DNA of 64,000 nucleotides, taken from the NCBI RefSeq assembly GCF_905147045.1, contig NC_065910.1:3224001-3288000 (forward strand). The letters are read 5' to 3'. The translations under genes were made by a program, and so were the position numbers. The notes beneath the pieces were generated by a model that was not told the DNA's origin, did not search any database, and was given only the letters and a program-made list of their open reading frames with translations. Position 1 is the first letter of the stretch; each line of letters begins with the position of its first letter. The DNA is from Nymphalis io (lineage: Eukaryota; Arthropoda; Insecta; Lepidoptera; Nymphalidae). This document shows positions 59,101-64,000 of this stretch, one piece after another.

Positions 59101-62100
59101 CGACATTGATCACAATTTTATCAAGTACTCAGTTGTAACACACAAAAATTTCCACGCGAACGGAGTCGCGGGCAATATCTAGTATTAAATAACTAACACT
59201 AAACTCATTTATACTCAAAAAGAAGAAGAAAATGAGGGTTTAGTAGTAGTATGTTAATTAAATAAGAATGGATATTGTCAAATGACATTGTTGGTTTTGA
59301 AGAATTTACAAATCCGTAATATTGTTTGGCTTGATATAACCCATCAAGTAACTTATAACGTTTTCAAACTGTCTCATTTCGATAGAATTTTGCCACTCAC
59401 CGTTTCACAGAACAAAACCTTCAACGAGAATAATGGTAAGCCCTCGATGAATACTTCCTCAATCACCATGTTCATCATGCAGTGTGGGACTGTTATCTGT
59501 TAGCAAAGCATATATTTACTTGATCATTATGTTATTAAAATCGAAATCTATAAATAAAAAAAACCTATAAAACTTTGAAATTAAATTTGAAAATTTCGGA
59601 AATAAAGGTCTATTATTATTAATATTTTATTTAGATTTCGCTAATCGATGTGTTACATATTATTTTATAGATGGCGCTGGTGGCGCATTCTCTACCAAAA
59701 GTTAATATTTCTTCCACAGCCAATGTATAGGATCTGTCGTGACCACTTACCATCATATTGGCCAATCGCCAGTCTGCCTATCTATTCTAAATATAATAAT
59801 TAAAAAAATACTTACAACTATCAAGGTTACACGTAAGTTACGGTTCGCGTAGTTCCAATCCACCAGTGGTAGATTGACGGGCCGCTTTTGTCCAATTGTC
59901 AACGTGAGGTCTGTTATTTGACCCATAAGACTGAGAGTCTGCAGTGTTTGTGTACTCATCAGGTCAAAATCGAAGATTAGTTGCTGAAAAAATTCAAGGT
60001 AAAGACAAAATAAGATGTAAACAAATAACTTTTGTTATACTTATTGTATAACAAAAGTTATTGGTTTTTTTTAATTAAAAATTTAAAGTTAAGTACTTTT
60101 TTTTAAAAGACATGGCTATGGGTGGGGCTTACCCAGACGAGCTTGCACATATCCCTACCAACTATGTTTAGGTCCTAGTTAGTATCTAATATAAACACAT
60201 ATGCAGATTATATACATAATCGGTTCTCAATACCTGTGACAATCTTAAGGCGTGGATATTCATTTAGTTTTCTCCACTATAATAATAATAATAATGTCCT
60301 GCAGACCGATTTCGGCCACGGCGGCCAATCTCAAGAGAGATTAGCGAACTGCGCAGGAGATATTATAGTGCACAAGTGTGTGCGCAAACACAGATGCACT
60401 CTCTATTCTCTAACTCTCATAATCCGATGGGACGGCTATCCGACACGACCGGAAAGAGTTCAGACGCAGGACCAACGGCTTTACGTGCTTTCCGAGGCAC
60501 GAGAGCGTACACACTTCCAACTTCCAGACTCCGGGCTGCTACTGAGAATTTTCTGACAGAAAAACCCAATAACTTTTTACTGGCCTGACCTGGGAATTGA
60601 ACCCAGGACCTCCGGGTCTGCGGCCTCACATCAAGCCACAAGACCAACGAGGCAGTCACCACTATATAGAATGGTTCACGAGAAAGGTTTATGAAGTTTT
60701 ACTTGGCTGTTTATGAAGCTTTACAAGTAGTGTGGGATTCTGCGCGTAAAATCTTACCGATCGTGTCGGATCGCTGTCCCATCGGATTATGAGAGTGAGG
60801 AAATAGGGAGTGCATCACAGACTTTTGCACTATAATATGTCCTGCACAGTTGGCTAATCTCTCTTGAGAATGAATGCCGCGGCCGAAATCAGTTAGACAT
60901 AATTGCAGAATACCATTATTCTTTTAAAACGCTAGTTATTTTGTTTTTCCCTTCAAAATATATGCTAAGTTTTTAGAAATTAGGATATACATATATACTT
61001 CTATGATACAAGAACATGAAATTGACGCGTCATTACGATTGTGTCAATTTAAAGCGGGCTAAACAGTGAATAACTCCTTATATTATGATATTATTATATA
61101 GTAAAACCTTCTTCGAAATGCGCGACATCCTCTAATACAATGTTATGTATGTTCATTTAGAAGTTTTTTTCAGTTAGGCATTCCAAAAAACACCTAATTT
61201 ACTATAAAAAATAGATTATTGCATAAACAGAGAAATAACTAAGGAGTGTTCGTTGTGTGCAAATTACAAAGTTACCGTATAACTCTACATAATTGCATGA
61301 TAGTTGATTAAATACTCACTCGTAATGAAGAGAAGGCCATCAAACCAGCGTTGCAATGCGAAAAAACTGTATCGAAGGGTGAAACGGCGCTGAATGTAAG
61401 TGGTCTCGAATAATACTCCACATATTTATGCTGAAATAATTTATTTGATTATATTTTCATAAATAATAATTATTGATAAAGTTAGTTTGTGTAACACGTG
61501 ACTTCCTTGTTGGTACTGTTCGATATAATGCCCAATTAAAACCAGTAACACAGATAAAAAATTTTAAAGTGAAAAAAAAAAACAACTCTACATCTATCCT
61601 GGCAAACTACAATTTAATTCAATATTGTATATTATGATTATATTTGATAGAACTTACAGTGTATCTGTCGTTTTCATTCTTCACCGGTGCCATGGTACAA
61701 CCCAATAAAGTGAATCTTTGTAGACAGTGAGAATTCTTAAACATTAAACTCTCAGTGATGATTCTGAAAATAAATTATGTTTTAATATTAATTTATCATA
61801 AATAAAAGTAAGATTTATAAATATTTCGTGATTTAAGAAACTTAAGAAACTTAAAAGATAGAGTTCGAAAATAATAATACGTCTATTCCTAAGTTAGGCA
61901 ATATATTTTAAATAAATGTATAAATACATAATACACCCAGACTTGGGGCTGGAATCTAACCCCGGAGCGTAAGGCAGGGTCATTGCCAACTGCGCCAAAT
62001 GGCCAGCGATAAAATATTAATAATCTCACCGATTTAGTTTCGACGCTGATATAATGTTCTTCTGTTGAAGGTAAACGGGTCCTATAAATACTAATTCTTG

Positions 62101-62122
62101 CAAGTTCATCGTATCAAAGAAT
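55977..62122 (-). CDS. FBXO33: FBXO33-like F-box protein, C-terminal eight exons (5' partial)
   Basis: Eight exons join in frame to 336 residues. The family's F-box proteins bind SKP1 in SCF ubiquitin ligases and select substrates through the C-terminal region. Here only the leucine-rich-like C-terminal region is in the window; the F-box would lie beyond 64000. The identifying stretches are NLQELVFIGP in exon A, SSLRQLIFDFDLM across exons C-D, and above all PIILLCWQCTQLKRLVIHGY with VWQYDLLGIVRLRR across exons F-G. These follow the FBXO33 pattern W-R-C-T-K-L then IHGY-x-VW. All introns are GT-AG with agreeing phases. The frame ends at TGA (55977-55979), about where the family ends. That stop is inside the first unit of the minisatellite. 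An alternative is that GTGAGT at this spot is a splice donor and a further exon exists. Confidence 0.75.
56312..56493 (-). CDS. FBXO33: FBXO33-like gene, exon G
   Basis: 182 nt. Acceptor TGTATTTTCAG, donor ATACAA|GTGAGT. Encodes YWVWQYDLLGIVRLRRSLQD, then a linker ending LDPEYIQ. Confidence 0.88.
56526..56890 (+). mobile_element. tRNA-derived SINE, family B (full length), in the intron between exons F and G
   Basis: The best view of the family. The head TGCCTCGTTGGTCTAGTGGC is followed by CCTGGGTTCAACTCCCAGG (a B box), then the body with GATTGCCGTCCCATCGGATT and TGTGCACTATAATATCTACT, and the end GGTCTGGAGGACATTATTAT with an ATT-repeat tail. It is opposite in strand to the host gene. Confidence 0.88.
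56993..57068 (-). CDS. FBXO33: FBXO33-like gene, exon F
   Basis: 76 nt, ending in phase 1. Acceptor GTTTATTTCAG, donor CATG|GTGAGT. Encodes the best family signature, NPIILLCWQCTQLKRLVIH. Confidence 0.88.
57069..57800. other. Intron E-F of the FBXO33-like gene, left part
   Basis: AT-rich; no repeat or exon identified. Confidence 0.5.
57811..58295. repeat. Family D repeats in inverted pair (intron E-F)
   Basis: A nearly full-length copy on the minus strand (57811-58091) is followed at once by a 5'-shortened copy on the plus strand (58100-58295). The outer arms of about 195 bases are near-perfect reverse complements around a loop of about 90 bases, so the transcribed intron can fold into a long hairpin. 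Confidence 0.85.
58296..58437 (-). mobile_element. RTE-like LINE 3' fragment with (TTGA)n tail
   Basis: On the minus strand it encodes RWTDDLKKVAGTNWMRKAED then RELWRTLGEAYVQQW and a stop, the usual C-terminus of a common lepidopteran RTE-type reverse transcriptase. The 3' end has about four TTGA repeats. It abuts the family D pair. 5'-truncated. Confidence 0.75.
58437..58473. repeat. (AT)n microsatellite
   Basis: An alternating AT tract with a few interruptions, just downstream of the exon E donor. Confidence 0.85.
58491..58625 (-). CDS. FBXO33: FBXO33-like gene, exon E
   Basis: 135 nt, phase 0. Acceptor TTTTATTCGGCAG, donor ACTGAG|GTATTT. Encodes LHVGILQRVVLMYKETIREF to HREPTE. Confidence 0.86.
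58626..59640. other. Intron D-E of the FBXO33-like gene, left part
   Basis: Contains an eroded lepidopteran repeat phrase at about 59148-59187 (CCACGCGAACGGAGTCGCGG, then CAATATCTAGTA). A 73-codon frame at 59282-59503 has no support as an exon. Confidence 0.45.
59660..59800 (+). repeat. Family D fragment
   Basis: The 3' half of family D (GGTGGCGCATTCTCTACC, CGTGACCACTTACCATCATA, CCTATCTATTCTA), just left of exon D. Confidence 0.6.
59816..59983 (-). CDS. FBXO33: FBXO33-like gene, exon D
   Basis: 168 nt, phase 0. Acceptor ATTTTTTCAG, donor ATAGTT|GTAAGT. Encodes leucine-rich-like QLIFDFDLMSTQTLQTLSLM and a segment with NYANRNLRVTLIV. Confidence 0.87.
60024..60062. repeat. Perfect 17-bp hairpin
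   Basis: The left arm, 60024-60040 (AATAACTTTTGTTATAC), and right arm, 60046-60062, are perfect reverse complements around TTATT. It lies in the intron between exons C and D. Confidence 0.85.
60112..60170 (-). repeat. Family D short fragment
   Basis: Only the end of the family is present (TACCCAGACGAGCTTGCACA, then TCCCTACCA). Confidence 0.55.
60282..60658 (-). mobile_element. tRNA-derived SINE, family B, with 8-bp TSD
   Basis: A full-length reverse copy in the intron between exons C and D. The left end is the (AAT)n tail joined to GTCCTGCAGACCGATTTC; the right end is the tRNA head, ACCAACGAGGCAGTCA. CCACTATA at 60274-60281 and 60659-60666 is the target-site duplication. It has the same sense as the host gene. 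Confidence 0.88.
60757..60905 (+). repeat. Family B SINE, 5'-truncated
   Basis: The 3' half of family B, from GTGTCGGATCGCTGTCCCAT to CGGCCGAAATCAGTTAGACA. It is in inverted orientation about 100 bases from the full copy at 60282-60658. Confidence 0.7.
61320..61430 (-). CDS. FBXO33: FBXO33-like gene, exon C
   Basis: 111 nt, phase 0 at both ends. Acceptor AATTATTTCAG, donor TTACGA|GTGAGT. Encodes HKYVEYYSRPLTFSAVSPFD and onward to SSLR. Confidence 0.86.
61658..61763 (-). CDS. FBXO33: FBXO33-like gene, exon B
   Basis: 106 nt. Acceptor TTATTTTCAG, donor ACACT|GTAAGTT. Encodes IITESLMFKNSHCLQRFTLL then GCTMAPVKNENDRYT. Confidence 0.85.
61937..62010 (-). repeat. tRNA-like fragment (SINE head or tRNA pseudogene)
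   Basis: On the minus strand: GGCCATTTGGCGCAGTTGGC, then GCTCCGGGGTTAGATTCCAG. This gives an A-box-like and a B-box-like sequence in tRNA spacing. No SINE body of families A-C follows. It sits beside exon A. Confidence 0.5.
62030..62122 (-). CDS. FBXO33: FBXO33-like gene, exon A (first visible)
   Basis: 93 nt. Acceptor ATCTTTTCAG, donor AATCG|GTGAGA. It starts with the third base of a codon and ends with two bases of an Arg codon. Encodes FFDTMNLQELVFIGPVYLQQ and onward. The exon before it was not found within the window. Confidence 0.82.
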
Positions 62123-62254
62123 CTGAAAAGATATTGATTAACTGTAAGATTTTTTGATAAATATAAATGTTAAGAATAATGAACAGGAGATTTCATTTAA
62201 ATATTGACGGGATTAGTGTTGTTTCAAAATCTTATATTTTTATCGATGATATAT

Positions 62255-62425
62255 CGGCAGACTGACAAATGCACCACGTGACGGTAATTGGTCACTACAA
62301 CCCTGAGATATTGATAAGAAATATTAAACTCTTATGTCCGTTATATCTGTAGTTACATTGTCTCAACCTTCAAACCGGAACACAACAAAACTAAGTACTG
62401 CTGTTTGGAGTTAAAATAAGTTATG
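62255..62425 (-). repeat. Family D fragment, diverged
   Basis: Pieces in order: GACGGTAATTGGTCACTACA, CTTCAAACCGGAACACAACA, AAGTACTGCTGTTTGGAG. It lies upstream of exon A. Confidence 0.6.
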
Positions 62426-62873
62426 AGTAAAAGTTTTAAACTAAAACTAACGATGCATATTATAAAAAAAATATTAATATTGAATAATCTATTTGAATGA
62501 AAGGAGGAAATCTGTTCAAACTAAACTCACAAACGCTGTGATAAAATTATACATATGCAAATTGAACAAAAACGTAATTAATTTAGTCATTTATATAAAA
62601 CACAGTCATGTAGTACATTCAATTACAATTCGTACAAAGTGAAAACATTTAAATGTCGACATAACCTCGTTATGTGTTTATAAATTTGTGTATACAATTT
62701 TCTATTTGGATAAGTTACATATGCAAAATTGAACTGGAATCCTTAAGTTCATTTCTTTTTGCTCAAACATATTATTTATACTAAAAAAATAGTAAATCTA
62801 ATTGATTTAAGACACTTTAACACTAAAATTTAACCAAGTGTTCATAATATTATAAGATTATTTTTATTTACAC
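62426..62873. other. Presumed intron of the FBXO33-like gene, AT-rich
   Basis: No exon seen. The preceding coding exon must lie further right, probably outside the window. Confidence 0.45.
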
Positions 62874-62886
62874 GTAATTAGAAGAA

Positions 62887-63161
62887 AAAGCCGAGATGAC
62901 CTAGTGGTTAGAACGCGTGAATGTTAACGGATGATCGTGGGTTCAAATCCGGGCAAACACCACTGAATTTTCATGTGCTTAATTGAACGGTGAAGGAAAA
63001 CATCATGAGGAAACCTGCATGTGTCTAATTTCATTGAAATTCTGCACATGTGTATTCTACCAAACCGCATTTGAGCAGCGTGGTGGAATAAGTTCCAAAC
63101 CTTCTCCTCAAAAGGTAGAGGAGGCCTTAGCCCAGCAGTGGGACATTAACAGGCTGTTACT
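62887..63161 (+). mobile_element. tRNA-derived SINE, family A, with 13-bp TSD
   Basis: A nearly full-length copy, about 30 bases short in the middle, from AAAGCCGAGATGACCTAGTG to ACAGGCTGTTACT. A perfect duplication, GTAATTAGAAGAA, lies at 62874-62886 and 63162-63174. Confidence 0.92.
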
Positions 63162-63204
63162 GTAATTAGAAGAATGAATAAAATGTCCTTGAGGTAAATA
63201 TATA

Positions 63205-63485
63205 AAAAAATTACCAAGTATATTTTACTTCTCTACATAATCTCTTTCAATCGAAAAAGTTTCTTAACTGAAATAAAGTCATCTAACGAAGCAATAACCG
63301 CGTCATCATCGTCAACTACAGTTCCACGAAAATGCTTTTTAATCTTTTAACTATGGGAGAATCAGTGAAAATCACTAAAATCTCCGGAGAATATGGTGGG
63401 TGTTGAAAGATATCGAATCAATGCGGATTGCGTAGAGCGCAACTTCCGATCAATATGCAGGAGCTTTGAAGGAACAATGACGGTT
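63205..63485 (-). pseudogene. Mariner-like transposase C-terminal remnant
   Basis: On the minus strand, scattered frames read HPPYSPE, then KKHFRGTVVDDDDAVIASLD, then KLFRLKEIM. This order follows the end of mariner/Tc1 transposases (H-P-P-Y-S-P-D-L, LKKxLRGxxF, DDEEVIxAV, then the C-terminal L-x-GDY). Frameshifts and stops show that it is dead. No terminal repeats were found inside the window. Confidence 0.5.
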
Positions 63486-64000
63486 TTTCAGGGTATTTCC
63501 TTTAACCACATCAAGTATTTTTGGAATTATTTTTGCACAATAGTTTCCAATAATCGTCTGTTCATCGATTGATTTCATGCCAAAAGAACTGAGTTAAATA
63601 AATATAATATTTGTATAGTGAGCCTTGAAGGCAGAACTTGAGCTTTTTAAACGTCGACTGCTCGAGTCGCTACTCGTATGCCTTGAATATATGACTCAGC
63701 GCTGAAGCTGGAGCCTTCTAATAAAGCTTTAGCTTTAATTACGTTAGACTAGGGAAACTCGAGCCTTTTAAGTTTTAACAACATTGTAATAAGCTTATAT
63801 ATTTCTGATTCAACCCCGTATTAACTATTTGTCGATCAACTGACAGAGGAACCGAATAATTTCGAGTATACCTAACACAAGTTAAACCGAAATAGTTGAC
63901 AGCCTTAAGATAATCTTAAGTCATACCACTAAATAGACTCTTTTTTTGCCCTGCTTTCCCTGCTATTTAAAACTATGTCGTGACATTTGGCCCAAAATAA
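63486..64000. other. Intronic or intergenic edge, no gene seen
   Basis: Several repeats of GAGCCTT/TTGAGC-type words occur (for example 63623-63645, 63711, 63760), but no exon or element could be assigned. It may include more of the mariner-like element. Confidence 0.4.

Noticed and set aside
63212..63265. Possible upstream exon of the FBXO33-like gene (AG-bounded, followed by GTAATT)
   Set aside because: The reading frame has a stop in the only usable phase, and joining it to exon A would create TGA. The sequence fits the mariner-like remnant.

Overview
This is eukaryotic nuclear DNA from a lepidopteran, most likely a butterfly. The evidence is AT-rich non-coding DNA, genes split into short exons with GT-AG introns and T-rich acceptors, dense tRNA-derived SINEs, TIR elements and LINE fragments of kinds common in Lepidoptera, and insect-type proteins. 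The family and species are not determinable by reading alone; the commonest SINE resembles the Metulj type described from nymphalids (inference).

Layout. 1-13 kb: intergenic DNA with SINE copies, other interspersed repeats, a tRNA-Val pseudogene and two strong hairpins. 13.07-20.12 kb: a complete six-exon minus-strand gene for a four-transmembrane protein with a long Tyr/Pro/Arg-rich tail. 20-46 kb: gene-poor and transposon-rich. It holds three copies of one non-LTR retrotransposon family (24.6-26.5, 29.3-29.4 and 33.55-36.46 kb). The largest has a 934-codon open frame, sits inside a SINE, and takes its first ATG from that SINE. There are also nested TIR element/SINE insertions and RTE-like remnants. 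46.5-52.5 kb: AT-rich DNA with no visible gene. 52.55-56.03 kb: a GC-rich minisatellite of 47 units of 71 or 78 bp. 55.98-62.12 kb: the last eight coding exons of a minus-strand gene that I recognise as FBXO33-like (F-box only protein 33). Its F-box end lies beyond the right edge of the window. 62.9-64 kb: a SINE with a clean target-site duplication and a mariner-like transposase remnant.

The most striking feature is the join between the FBXO33-like gene and the minisatellite. Every unit repeats the last 46-48 coding bases of the gene, its TGA stop and about 23-30 bases beyond. The repeat therefore begins inside the coding exon, and each unit carries a CACGTG E-box, a GTGAGT donor-like site and runs of G. 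An alternative reading frame end at the far side of the array suggests that the expansion may have split the original C-terminus.

Both genes lie on the minus strand and nothing suggests that they act together. Much of the rest is mobile-element DNA of several ages, from near-perfect copies with intact target-site duplications to short eroded fragments.
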